A stretch of 37,563 bases of DNA. It comes from Blastopirellula sp. Its GTDB lineage: Bacteria; Planctomycetota; Planctomycetia; Pirellulales; Pirellulaceae. A program made the translations under genes and the position numbers. Shown in pieces: positions 26,901 to 35,472 of the stretch; position 1 is the first letter of the stretch; each line of letters starts with the position of its first letter. The DNA lies in assembly GCA_002733575.1 (NCBI GenBank), contig NVWB01000172.1, positions 1-37,563 of the forward strand. Reading direction: 5' to 3'. The notes under the pieces were generated by a model. The model was not told the origin of the DNA. It did not search any database and worked only from the letters and a program-made list of their open reading frames with translations.

Positions 26901-27344
26901 ATGCATGGTAATGTTGGTAGACCGATGGAAATTTTGCTAGTCGAGGACGATGTTCTTCAAGCCCGACTAGCATTAGAGGCGGTAGAGCGTTGTAATTTTT
27001 TGCATCGAACCACTTTGGTTTGCGATGGAGAAGAGACGCTTGACTTCGTCTTTCGTCGCGGTATCTTCCGCCGTGCTCCTCGCCCCGATTTAATCCTGCT
27101 CGATCTTCGCATTCCTAAACTTGATGGTTTAGAAGTGCTTTCTGCTATCAGAGCCGATTTTGATTTAAAGACCATTCCGGTGGTCATTATGACCTCGTCG
27201 GAAGATGAGCAAGATCGATTAGAATGTGAGAAACAAGAAGTCGAGGCTTACGTTAGTAAACCCATCAATCTACAGAAGTTTTTAGACCTGATCATCAAGT
27301 TAAAGCGTTTCTGGCACGAGGAGATGGTGCTTCCCTCGATATAA
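26901..27344 (+). CDS. Single-domain response regulator (Rcp1/CheY-like)
   Basis: A 147-residue receiver with no output domain. VEDD at 14-17 gives the acidic pair, D68 in LILLDLRIPKLDG is the phospho-acceptor, VVIMTSS holds the conserved Thr/Ser, and YVSKPI the conserved Lys. The extended loop between beta-2 and alpha-2 (VCDGEETLDFVFRRGIFRRAPRPDL) is typical of the Rcp1-like branch, which commonly partners hybrid kinases or phytochromes. GAGAGG about 8 nt before the ATG at 26901 supports this start over the Met at residue 9. The kinase gene begins 42 bp downstream on the same strand, so the two probably form one signalling operon. Confidence 0.92.
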   Translation: MHGNVGRPMEILLVEDDVLQARLALEAVERCNFLHRTTLVCDGEETLDFVFRRGIFRRAPRPDLILLDLRIPKLDGLEVLSAIRADFDLKTIPVVIMTSSEDEQDRLECEKQEVEAYVSKPINLQKFLDLIIKLKRFWHEEMVLPSI

Positions 27345-27386
27345 CCCTCATTCATAGTGAGACCATTTTATAGACGAGATCGTGCG

Positions 27387-30300
27387 ATGAATCCATTGCC
27401 AGAAAATCCGAGCAAGGCAGATTCTTTACTATCTACCACCAGAGTTTCGCTTCTGGTCTTAACAGGTTCGTTGGCTGTGTTCCTCTCTTTGTTCCTGTTC
27501 TATATTGTTCGCAGCCATGAACAGGAAAATTTGCAGTCCGAGATGGAGCGGATCTCGCATCAGTCGGCAGTCGATATTCAGCGAATTATTGATCGGCATT
27601 TGGAAGTTCTGGAATCGATTGACGCCTTGTATATGGCTTCGAAAGAAGTGGAACGCGATGAGTTCGATCTTTTTACCGCAGGCCCGATGAAAAGACACCA
27701 GAATCTGCACGCAATCTATTGGATTCCTGTTGTATTAAATACCGAGAGTCTAGCTCACGAAAAATCTGCTTTGGCAGAAGGGCTTGAGAATTATCAGATT
27801 CATGAACTCTCAAGTAATGGAGAATCTTTGAAGGCGTCGCCTCGTGAGAAATACCACCCCATCCTTTACGTTGCTTCCCATACGGATGAGCGAGCCTTGC
27901 TGGGACTCGATCTTAGTGCAAACCGTGATTGGGAATCAATTCTCGCTTCGTCACAGAGATTGGCCGTTGCCACGACCTTAGATTTTCAGGGAAATCCAGG
28001 TTCGGATTCTTGCACGGTCTTACTCCCAATCTTTAAACCCATACCTGGAGAGAGGGCAGGGGAGTATCTAAAAGGCTTTGCGGCCATTTCATTCCATATT
28101 AATGAATTGATTGCCGAGCCGAGTGCCCTGTTTGCTCAGCAGGGAATTCATATTCAATTGATCAATCCTTCATCTGAAAAGATACCGCCAGTTATTTCAG
28201 CGGAGATTACGGAACTGAGTTCTAGTGAATTGCTGTATCATTTGAAACATGCAGAATCAATCTCTGTGGCGAATCAGAATTGGGAACTCGTTTTTACTCC
28301 AACCGATCAATATCTCGAAGGCAATGTCTATTGGAAATCTTGGGCAGTCTTGGTCGGTTGCATTAGTGCAGCAGTCCTCGTCATTTCATTGCTGTTCAGT
28401 ACCATGGGACAAGCTTCGCGTGTGGAAGAAATTGTCCGCTCTCGTACGGCTGAATTGGCACGTACGAATGTCGAATATGAAAAAGCAATCGAAGTGGCAG
28501 AGTCGGCAAACAAAGCCAAGGGGCAGTTCTTGGCAAGCGTCAGTCACGAAATCCGCACACCACTGAACGCAGTCATTGGCATGACGGAACTGGTGTTAGA
28601 CACGCCACTTAATCATGAACAAAAAGAGTATCTCACCTTGGTGCATGACTCTGGCGAATCATTGCTCAGCGTGATCAACGACATCCTCGATTTCTCAAAA
28701 ATTGAAGCAGGCCGTCTCGATTTAGAGCAAGTGCCGTTTGATCATGCAGAATTACTAGGAGACACAATCAAATCTCTCGGCTTCCGTGCTCAATCGAAAG
28801 TATTAGAACTGCTTTGCCGGATTTCGCCTGACATTCCTTCTAAGCTAATTGGCGACCCTGGCCGATTAAGACAGATTTTGGTCAACCTCATAGGCAATGC
28901 AATTAAGTTCACCGAGAAAGGAGAAATTGTCGTTGAAGTGATGCTCGAATCGGAAGATGCTGATCACGTGACACTCCATTATTCGGTACGCGACACCGGG
29001 GTTGGAATTCCTCAGGCAGCCCTGAAGCGTATGTTTGAAGCATTTGAACAAGTGGATGCTTCAACCACGAGGAAGTTTGGCGGAACAGGACTTGGCCTGG
29101 CGATTTCTTCACGTTTAGTCGAGATCATGGGCGGCAGAATCTGGGCGGAAAGCGAAGAAGGCGTAGGAAGTATTTTTCACTTCAATGCCGTCTTCGAAGT
29201 GGCACGACAGTGGCCATCGACCTCGATTTCAACTCGGGCATCCATTGACCAACTTCACGATATGCATGTTTTGGTGGTCGACGACAATCAAACCAACCGC
29301 ACGATCTTGCAAGAGACCATGACCAAATGGAAAATGCGGCCACACGGCGTCGAGAATGCCGAGAAAGCATTGAACGAACTTTTGCAAGCAGAGGAGCAAG
29401 GTAACCCCTACACACTGCTTGTCACCGATGCCCACATGCCTGTGATGGATGGATTTGAATTGGTGAGGAAAATTCAGAACGATCCACGACTGTCAAGCAC
29501 GATTATTATGATGCTTAGTTCAGGAGACACGCCAACCGAAGAGCTAGGCATCGCAATTTATATCACGAAACCAGTGAAACAGTCGGAACTTCTGGATGCG
29601 ATACTGTTTGCAGTTGGGGTCTCGGCCTTTCGAAGGAAACCATCAAAAGAAATTGAGTTTCGACCATCACTACGTCCTTTGAATATCTTGTTAGTCGAAG
29701 ACAGCGAAGTCAATCAAAAACTGGCGTTAGGTCTACTCGGAAAATACAACCACAAAGTCGATGTAGCCAGCAATGGCAAAATTGCGATCAATTTGTGGAG
29801 GCGAGGGGATTACGATGTTGTGCTGATGGATATTCAAATGTCGGTCATGGACGGGCTCGAAGCGACTCGTCAAATTCGTCGTATCGAATGTTCTACGCCC
29901 CATCATACACCCATTATTGCGATGACAGCGCATGCCATGAAAGGCACTAAAGAGCGTTGCATCGAGGCCGGCATGGACGATTACGTTTCAAAGCCAATCC
30001 GCCGAAAAGAACTCTTTACTACCATTCAAAATATCTTAGGAGAAAGATATATGATCTCTGATAATTCGCCACTCGATCCAGCACGCAATGAAGTCACGCC
30101 AGTTGGAACTGCCTCAGCGGAAGAGACCAGTGTGTCGATGGTCGATTGGTCGGTCGCCTTAGAAAATACCTACGACGACCTCGACTTACTGAAAGAATTG
30201 ATTCAAGGCTATCTTCAAGAGTCGATAAAGCTATTAAAAGAGATGCACGCAAGTATTGAAAAACGAGACGCGGTAACACTCCGCAGAGCCGCACATACGA

Positions 30301-30500
30301 TGAAAAGCCAGTTCAAGATCTTTGGAGTCGCTAGTTGCGAGCATTTGGCCTTTGACATCGAAATCATGGGCCGCGATGGCCGAGTCGATGCCGAAGATCG
30401 TGTTAAAGAACTCGAAGGTCTCGTGGATAACCTAGAAAAAGAAATGCTCGATTTTCTCGCAGGAAAAACTCCGATTAAATCCTCCGGCGATCTAAGTTAA
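27387..30500 (+). CDS. CHASE-domain hybrid histidine kinase with two receivers and HPt
   Basis: A 1037-residue BarA-like phosphorelay protein. Two membrane helices (about 19-41 and 318-338) enclose a periplasmic CHASE domain (about 60-300; QNLHAIYWIPVV is its characteristic core). A coiled linker leads to HisKA with H387 in SVSHEIRTP, HATPase (DTGVGIP, FGGTGLGLAI), receiver 1 (D681 in VTDAHMPVMDG), receiver 2 (D815 in LMDIQMSVMDG) and an HPt domain with H970 in RRAAHTMKSQFKIFG. Receiver 1 appears shortened between MLSSGD and ELGIAIYITKP compared with the usual form. Receiver 2 has Ser where MxVMDG is normally preceded by Pro. A GTG at 27357 opens the frame, but the ATG at 27387 is preferred as the family-like start. 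The complete His-Asp-His chain could pass phosphate to the neighbouring response regulator. Confidence 0.93.
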   Translation: MNPLPENPSKADSLLSTTRVSLLVLTGSLAVFLSLFLFYIVRSHEQENLQSEMERISHQSAVDIQRIIDRHLEVLESIDALYMASKEVERDEFDLFTAGPMKRHQNLHAIYWIPVVLNTESLAHEKSALAEGLENYQIHELSSNGESLKASPREKYHPILYVASHTDERALLGLDLSANRDWESILASSQRLAVATTLDFQGNPGSDSCTVLLPIFKPIPGERAGEYLKGFAAISFHINELIAEPSALFAQQGIHIQLINPSSEKIPPVISAEITELSSSELLYHLKHAESISVANQNWELVFTPTDQYLEGNVYWKSWAVLVGCISAAVLVISLLFSTMGQASRVEEIVRSRTAELARTNVEYEKAIEVAESANKAKGQFLASVSHEIRTPLNAVIGMTELVLDTPLNHEQKEYLTLVHDSGESLLSVINDILDFSKIEAGRLDLEQVPFDHAELLGDTIKSLGFRAQSKVLELLCRISPDIPSKLIGDPGRLRQILVNLIGNAIKFTEKGEIVVEVMLESEDADHVTLHYSVRDTGVGIPQAALKRMFEAFEQVDASTTRKFGGTGLGLAISSRLVEIMGGRIWAESEEGVGSIFHFNAVFEVARQWPSTSISTRASIDQLHDMHVLVVDDNQTNRTILQETMTKWKMRPHGVENAEKALNELLQAEEQGNPYTLLVTDAHMPVMDGFELVRKIQNDPRLSSTIIMMLSSGDTPTEELGIAIYITKPVKQSELLDAILFAVGVSAFRRKPSKEIEFRPSLRPLNILLVEDSEVNQKLALGLLGKYNHKVDVASNGKIAINLWRRGDYDVVLMDIQMSVMDGLEATRQIRRIECSTPHHTPIIAMTAHAMKGTKERCIEAGMDDYVSKPIRRKELFTTIQNILGERYMISDNSPLDPARNEVTPVGTASAEETSVSMVDWSVALENTYDDLDLLKELIQGYLQESIKLLKEMHASIEKRDAVTLRRAAHTMKSQFKIFGVASCEHLAFDIEIMGRDGRVDAEDRVKELEGLVDNLEKEMLDFLAGKTPIKSSGDLS

Positions 30501-30550
30501 TCGATCCAGGCAAGCAAGTGCTCGCTGATGAACTTCCCGTCTCTCGGCTT

Positions 30551-32281
30551 CTACTTCAATTGTTCTTGTAGGAAAGTATCAATGTCGGCTGTCATTGTGT
30601 TGAACCACTGCAGTTGATTCCAGCAACCATGTTTGCCATCTTTGTAAACTTTGATCTCGGTGGTAATTCCCAATGATCGAAGTTTTTCTCGGGTCGGTTC
30701 GTTACGATCTGGGTTGTCATGTTCACCAGTCATAAACAATATCGGCGGAGCCGCTTTGGTGATGTGCAGGTAAGCATCGGCCAGTTTATAGAGTTCGGGG
30801 TCTTCGTCGATTGTTTTACCAAGCCATACATTGGAATTAGACTCATCAGGCTTCGTGCGAGAACGTTCGGCCACGCTGCCAGAGAATATCTCTAAAGGGC
30901 CAGCCATGACAACCGCGGCTTGAATCTTGGAAGACCGGTCTCCGTTGCCACCATTGCCTTGTAATTTTTCATCATGAAAACCGGTAGCCATCAATCCTAC
31001 TAAGTGCCCTCCGGCTGATCCGCCGACTGCTGCAATTTGATTCGAGTCGACTTGGTACTTGGCCGCGTTGGCTCGAAGAAATCGAACCGATGCGTTGCAG
31101 TCTTGAATACCAGCAGGGAATTTAGCTTCGTATCCCAAACGATATTCAATCGCCATCGTGACATAACCACGCGATGCAAGTTCTTGAGCTAATGCACGGA
31201 ATTTTGATTTGTAGCTATTGAGCCAACCGCCGCCATGAACAACAACCACCGCTGGCAAAGCTCCCTTTTTCTTTTGGGGTACAAAAATATCTGCCAATAG
31301 TTTTCGGTCTCCAACCTGAGCATACACCACATCGAGATGGGCAGTCACGTCTTCAGGCAAAGTGGTAGCCGGTCTGTTCGCGTTGCTGCTCGATTGATCT
31401 TCGGCACGTGTTGCCGGAAGCGGCGGTACTCCATACGCATTCATCCGCTGCATATACAATCCGCCGAAGCAAGTGATGTAAAGGTCTCGCATGTCTTTAC
31501 CACCAAACGCACAGTTGATTGGTTTGGTCGGCGTTTCAATTTTTGCCAACAAGGTTCCACTAGGGTTCCAAATCCAAACATGCTTGGGTCCGGTGCAGTA
31601 GACGTTGCCTGCGCGGTCGATGGTCATGCCATCGGCCCCTTTTTCTGGGCCAGAATCTAACTCGGAAAATATTTTACCTGCTGACGTCTTGCCTGGAGAG
31701 TCAACCGCATAGGACCAAACTTTCTTTGGCACAAAAGAAGAAACGTACAACGTCTTTCCATCAGGCGATAAAGTAATTCCATTAGGCGTGTTGATATCGC
31801 TTACGGCAATTGAAGTCTTCCCTTTGGCCGAAATATACATCACCTGGCCTGGCTTGGTCAGCGTAACGTAAACTCCCCCTTGGTGGTCTACCACTAAATC
31901 ATTCGGGCGATTGGCCGGTTTTTCACTCGTATCGGTTTTGGCAAGGAGCTTGGTTTGTTTCCCTTTCAGGATATTAATCGCCGCATTGGCATTGTCAGAA
32001 AGATACAATTTTCCTTCTGCGTAATACGTGGCACTTATGCGCCCCGCTTCTGGCAAAACCACTTGCAGTTCTTTTTTGGCCGGAATATAGCGGTAGAGTT
32101 TTTGTCCTTTGACATCAGGAATGTATAAGGCCCAACTGCCATCCCAAGCAGGCCCATCTGCTAAACCAAACTCGGTGCTGATTTCTACTAACTTGGCATT
32201 GCGGTCGACTATATCAATTGCCAGTAATAATTGTGCAGAGAAAAGTGAGAGAACCAGCGTACTCAAGTAAAAACGGCGCAT
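30551..32281 (-). CDS. SMP-30/gluconolactonase-like propeller fused to alpha/beta hydrolase
   Basis: A 576-residue exported protein (signal peptide about 1-21). Residues 30-285 form an SMP-30/gluconolactonase-type six-bladed propeller: GLADGPAWDGSWALYIPDV, NRPNDLVVDHQGGVYVT, TPNGITLSPDGKTLYVSSF, DGMTIDRAGNVYCTG; the glutamate and asparagine/aspartate calcium-ligand pattern is partly visible. A Ser/Asn/Pro-rich linker (about 290-312) joins an alpha/beta hydrolase of the acetyl-xylan/BD-FAE esterase type: oxyanion loop HGGGW at 349-353, nucleophile S422 in GGSAGG, acid D522 in TGEHDNP, catalytic H551 in DGKHGCW. TGAGGAT 5 nt before the ATG supports the start. It may open lactones or remove esters from sugars in the periplasm; both halves look intact. 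Confidence 0.9.
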   Translation of the reverse strand: MRRFYLSTLVLSLFSAQLLLAIDIVDRNAKLVEISTEFGLADGPAWDGSWALYIPDVKGQKLYRYIPAKKELQVVLPEAGRISATYYAEGKLYLSDNANAAINILKGKQTKLLAKTDTSEKPANRPNDLVVDHQGGVYVTLTKPGQVMYISAKGKTSIAVSDINTPNGITLSPDGKTLYVSSFVPKKVWSYAVDSPGKTSAGKIFSELDSGPEKGADGMTIDRAGNVYCTGPKHVWIWNPSGTLLAKIETPTKPINCAFGGKDMRDLYITCFGGLYMQRMNAYGVPPLPATRAEDQSSSNANRPATTLPEDVTAHLDVVYAQVGDRKLLADIFVPQKKKGALPAVVVVHGGGWLNSYKSKFRALAQELASRGYVTMAIEYRLGYEAKFPAGIQDCNASVRFLRANAAKYQVDSNQIAAVGGSAGGHLVGLMATGFHDEKLQGNGGNGDRSSKIQAAVVMAGPLEIFSGSVAERSRTKPDESNSNVWLGKTIDEDPELYKLADAYLHITKAAPPILFMTGEHDNPDRNEPTREKLRSLGITTEIKVYKDGKHGCWNQLQWFNTMTADIDTFLQEQLK

Positions 32282-32343
32282 GATAAATCCTCAGGCAGAG
32301 CAGGGGGGAAGTCAGAAAGTTGGTAGGCTTGTCGGTAAATAAA

Positions 32344-32374
32344 CATACCGAAGCAATTGAGTTGCTTCGGTATG
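32344..32374 (-). terminator. Intrinsic terminator of the STAS gene
   Basis: A perfect 13-bp stem (CATACCGAAGCAA at 32344-32356 with 32362-32374) with a 5-nt loop lies 24 bp past the stop of the STAS gene. On the minus strand it is followed by TTTATTTA. Confidence 0.75.
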
Positions 32375-32397
32375 TGTGTATGTGCAGTAATTATGGA

Positions 32398-32784
32398 TTA
32401 CATTCCAAACCATTTGGCAATCGCAGGGGTGCTGAAAGCTTCAATCGCTGCATTCTCATCTTTTTGAATATCAAACACTTTATTGAGTTTCATGATTTCA
32501 AACACTTCAGAAATACTGCCAGAAATGTTGCAGACTTTCATTTTGATTTTAGCCGCTTTGGTCTTCTTGGCCAGCACGATTAATTTACCAATCATCGCGG
32601 AAGACATATATTCCACTCCGCGAAAGTTGAGCACTAGTTTTTTTGCAGAGATAGCCTCTAGCACGAGACGTTCAAATTCTTGTCCAATTCGATCAATCGC
32701 GGTTTCATCAAGAATAGATGATTGAATAAAGTCGGCTACCACCACATCTTTATTGTCACGAACTCGCAAATAACTGTACTTCAT
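32398..32784 (-). CDS. STAS-domain anti-sigma factor antagonist
   Basis: A 128-residue STAS protein of the SpoIIAA/RsbV type, which is regulated by phosphorylation of a serine and releases a partner from an anti-sigma factor. The core LVLNFRGVEYMSSAMIGKLIVLAKKTKAAKIKMKVCNISGSISEVFEIMKLNKVF fits the family, with the modifiable serine expected in YMSSAMIG. The open frame continues upstream to an ATG at 32874, but the Met at 32784 is preferred: GAGGA lies about 10 nt before it and planctomycete homologues typically begin MKY-x-x-LxVR. No anti-sigma factor or phosphatase is nearby, so its partner is elsewhere in the genome. Confidence 0.88.
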   Translation of the reverse strand: MKYSYLRVRDNKDVVVADFIQSSILDETAIDRIGQEFERLVLEAISAKKLVLNFRGVEYMSSAMIGKLIVLAKKTKAAKIKMKVCNISGSISEVFEIMKLNKVFDIQKDENAAIEAFSTPAIAKWFGM

Positions 32785-32906
32785 CGGCCTAGGGTCCTCG
32801 ATAAGCTCAGGAACGGATGGGAATTTATAGGGAACTAGAAAATGAGATCTTTCAGTTCTAGTTGTGTTTAACATATATCAGTAAAGAGACATGTATTATC
32901 ACTTGT

Positions 32907-32948
32907 TTTTGCAGAGATTGGAAGCCTTGAATTCAAATCTCTGCAAAA
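32907..32948. repeat. Inverted repeat after the MFS gene
   Basis: TTTTGCAGAGATT (32907-32919) pairs with AATCTCTGCAAAA (32936-32948) around a 16-nt loop. The right arm reaches the MFS gene stop. The stem ends in A/T pairs on both sides and has no free T-run, so it is more likely an RNA 3'-end hairpin than an intrinsic terminator. Confidence 0.55.
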
Positions 32949-34139
32949 TCAATGGCTCATTTCTGTCATGCGAGACCGATTACGGTGCCAAAGTACCACA
33001 TTAAATAAGGTCGCACCGGCCATAAATATCGCAAAAACACTGTACTTCAGTTCGTTTTCAGCGATGTGGCCAGCAAAAATGGCACCTACCCCCCCAACGC
33101 CATTTGCTAAAGCAAACATAATGCCGTAGCAGAGACTTCGGCGATGCCGGGGAGTATATTCGGCCACAAGACAACTTTGGACAGGTTGGTGCATAAAAAA
33201 CGTTAAGGTAAACGCGCCAGCCGCAAGCGGACGAAAACTGGGCGGAACGAAGGCCATTGCCAGCAAACAAGGGACGGTACTCAACGCAATCCAAAACAGT
33301 TGCGATTCCAATTTCTCTCTGCGAGCTATGTACCCTGAGAAGTATTGACCGATACAGCCAATCAATAAAATTCCGCCACCCAGCAAATTCCCTCTCAGTT
33401 CAGGTGCCAGTCCTGCAAACACGGCGCCACTTTGCGAGAGATAACGAATCAGAAACGAGAGCACGCCTGCATAAGTAAAACCGAGGAAGATCGATTGTGC
33501 GGCAATCAATCCAAACGAAATCCAGTCAGTCGCATCCTCATCGGAGTTTTCGTCTCGCTTCACATGTTGCGTTTCAGGCTGCGTTCTCGCTAAGTAGATA
33601 AAATATCCACCTATCACAAATCCAGGCAAAGCCATCACCCAAAATAAACTGTGCCAAGTTCCACCTGACATCAATACAGCGGCCATGATAAACGGAGCGG
33701 CTCCAATGCCTGCGGAACCAAACACTCCATGCCACCCAAGTGCCTTGGGTAATTCTTCTCTGGGGATTTCATGCGAAAGCAAAGCCAGCCCCGCCGGGTG
33801 ATAAATACAGGCAAACGTACCCATGGCAAACATGGTGACCATCATCATCGACAGTGGCGGTGCAAAAGCGGCAATACAGCAGCATGCCCCACAGCCAATC
33901 AAAAAAATTGCCAACAGGCGTCTGGCTCCATATCGATCAACCAAGAACCCGGCCACTAGCGCGCCAAATCCCCATGGCATTCGCCACAGAAATGACATCC
34001 AGCCGATCGTGTCAGTTTCTACCTGATAGTCGTCCGCCAGCGACAATTCGACACTCGGCAGTGCCAACTCATACATGTGTACCATCGCATGCGCAGTACA
34101 GATGGCCAGCAGTAAAACCAGAATGGTGCGTGTGTTCAA
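32949..34139 (-). CDS. Major facilitator superfamily transporter
   Basis: A 396-residue inner-membrane transporter with about 12 hydrophobic helices. Between helices 2 and 3 lies GFLVDRYGARRLLA, the family G-x3-D-x2-G-R-[RK] motif. Helix 4-5 carries YHPAGLALLSHEIP and GWHGVFGSAGIG, the form seen in bacterial MFS proteins near fosmidomycin-resistance (Fsr) types; substrate unknown. The longest frame begins at 34253, deep inside trpD, and its first 38 residues are basic and unlike the family. The likely start is the TTG at 34139, which overlaps the trpD stop as TTGA, leaving the chain to start (L/M)NTRTILVLLLAICTAHAMVHMYELALP. This makes translation coupled to trpD. Confidence 0.87.
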   Translation of the reverse strand: MNTRTILVLLLAICTAHAMVHMYELALPSVELSLADDYQVETDTIGWMSFLWRMPWGFGALVAGFLVDRYGARRLLAIFLIGCGACCCIAAFAPPLSMMMVTMFAMGTFACIYHPAGLALLSHEIPREELPKALGWHGVFGSAGIGAAPFIMAAVLMSGGTWHSLFWVMALPGFVIGGYFIYLARTQPETQHVKRDENSDEDATDWISFGLIAAQSIFLGFTYAGVLSFLIRYLSQSGAVFAGLAPELRGNLLGGGILLIGCIGQYFSGYIARREKLESQLFWIALSTVPCLLAMAFVPPSFRPLAAGAFTLTFFMHQPVQSCLVAEYTPRHRRSLCYGIMFALANGVGGVGAIFAGHIAENELKYSVFAIFMAGATLFNVVLWHRNRSRMTEMSH

Positions 34140-35161
34140 GAGTTGGATACTTCCGCCAGTTGCGTCAATAGACGTGATGTTGCCAGGCTGTCGATTGCTT
34201 CTTCGGCCTGTTGTCGGCACGCGTTTAACTCTGTTTCTTTTCCAGTGGTCCAAATCGCTGCGGCGGCATTTAATACCACAATATCACGCGCAGGCCCCGC
34301 TTTACCAGAGAAGATTTCACGAATCATGTTCGCGCTTTCTTCCGGGGTCTCGACTTGCATGGTCGATTTATCGGCCCTGGTTAAACCAAACTCTTCCGGT
34401 GTCCACTCGAAGCTGCGTAAACCAGTGGGTGTCACTTCGGTAGCCAACGTGGTATCGCTGAGTGTGACTTCATCCAGGCCATCGACTCCTGTCACCAGCA
34501 CTGCTTTGGTGGTACCAAGCTTTAACAGAGCATTTGCCATTAGTTCCCTATACTGGGGTTTGCCTACGCCCAATAATTGAAACGCAGCAGAGGCCGGATT
34601 GCAGAGTGGGCCCAGTAGGTTGAAAATAGTCGGCACGCCCAAGTCACGTCGCACTTGCCCGACGTGCTTCATCGATTGGTGCATCAGCGGGGCGAAGCAG
34701 AAACAGATACCGATTTCTTCCAAGCAGCGTTCGACTTGTTCGACCGATGCTTCAATGTTCACCCCTAATTGGGCCAGCACATCGGCGCTGCCGGTCTTGC
34801 TAGACATACTGCGATTGCCATGTTTGGCCACAGGTACACCAGCTGCGGCAGTTACTAGTGCTGCGGCGGTGCTGATGTTGAAAGTCCCGCTGCCATCGCC
34901 GCCTGTGCCACAGGTATCAAGCAAATCGGTGCGAGAGGAACGAATTGGAGTCATGTTCAATCGCATGGCGGCAGCCGCACCGGCCACTTCGTCCACGGCT
35001 GGCCCCTTGGCGTTGATTGCGGTTAACAGCAAGGCAATTTGCTCGGCAGGCCAGTTGCCCTGCATGATCTGATTGATGGCGTCCGACATCTCTTGCATCG
35101 TAAGATCGCTGCCGCTACTGACTTTGCCGAGAATTTCCGCATTGGAAGCCTGATTGTCCAT
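34136..35161 (-). CDS. trpD: Anthranilate phosphoribosyltransferase
   Basis: A 341-residue enzyme of tryptophan synthesis that joins anthranilate to PRPP to give phosphoribosyl anthranilate. Signatures: LLDTCGTGGDGSGTFNIST (GTGGDG at 85-90, the PRPP diphosphate loop), VAKHGNRSMSSKTGSADVL, APLMHQSMKHVGQVRRDLGVPTIFNLLGPLCNP and VTGVDGLDEVTL. Length equals the usual 335-345. The frame opens at a GTG (35188), but the ATG at 35161 gives the normal length. No other trp gene is in the window. The downstream MFS gene overlaps by 4 bp, so the two share a transcript. Confidence 0.96.
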   Translation of the reverse strand: MDNQASNAEILGKVSSGSDLTMQEMSDAINQIMQGNWPAEQIALLLTAINAKGPAVDEVAGAAAAMRLNMTPIRSSRTDLLDTCGTGGDGSGTFNISTAAALVTAAAGVPVAKHGNRSMSSKTGSADVLAQLGVNIEASVEQVERCLEEIGICFCFAPLMHQSMKHVGQVRRDLGVPTIFNLLGPLCNPASAAFQLLGVGKPQYRELMANALLKLGTTKAVLVTGVDGLDEVTLSDTTLATEVTPTGLRSFEWTPEEFGLTRADKSTMQVETPEESANMIREIFSGKAGPARDIVVLNAAAAIWTTGKETELNACRQQAEEAIDSLATSRLLTQLAEVSNS

Positions 35162-35472
35162 GACATGTCCGATATTAAAAGAACCCACGAATTTGGTTTG
35201 CTGTGAAAGGGTCGATTCTAGTCTCTCTCTTGCCAGAGGGCCAGTAATGACATTTCTATTCCAGAGAAGAGACCAGGAAACCTCGGAATGTTCGGCAAAA
35301 AATCGTCTGCCACTAATGTTGCATTTCTGGTATAAGTGGGGATATGAACTTGTTCATAAGGGTTCCATGAATTCAAGAATCGTTTTTTTTGTGCAACACT
35401 CGATAAATACAACAAGCGTTAACTGCTTTGAACTGACTCAAATAGCGACGCAAGAGGATAAATAGATAGCGA
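35162..35472. promoter_or_regulatory. Divergent intergenic region with a 16-bp palindrome
   Basis: The 311-bp gap between trpD (minus) and the nucleoside hydrolase (plus) contains no recognisable gene and no tryptophan-rich leader peptide. TATGAAC-TT-GTTCATA at 35343-35358 is a perfect 7-bp inverted repeat with a 2-nt spacer and could be a regulator binding site. Confidence 0.4.

Noticed and set aside
32907..32948. Rho-independent terminator after the MFS gene.
   Set aside because: The stem is good, but neither strand has a free T-run after the 3' arm, so it is listed as an inverted repeat.
34599..35072. A 157-codon plus-strand frame over trpD.
   Set aside because: Antisense shadow of a fully conserved enzyme; composition is Ser/Thr/Pro-biased and unlike a folded protein.
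35162..35472. Tryptophan attenuator leader before trpD.
   Set aside because: No short frame with clustered Trp codons and no alternative terminator/antiterminator pair could be seen on the minus strand.
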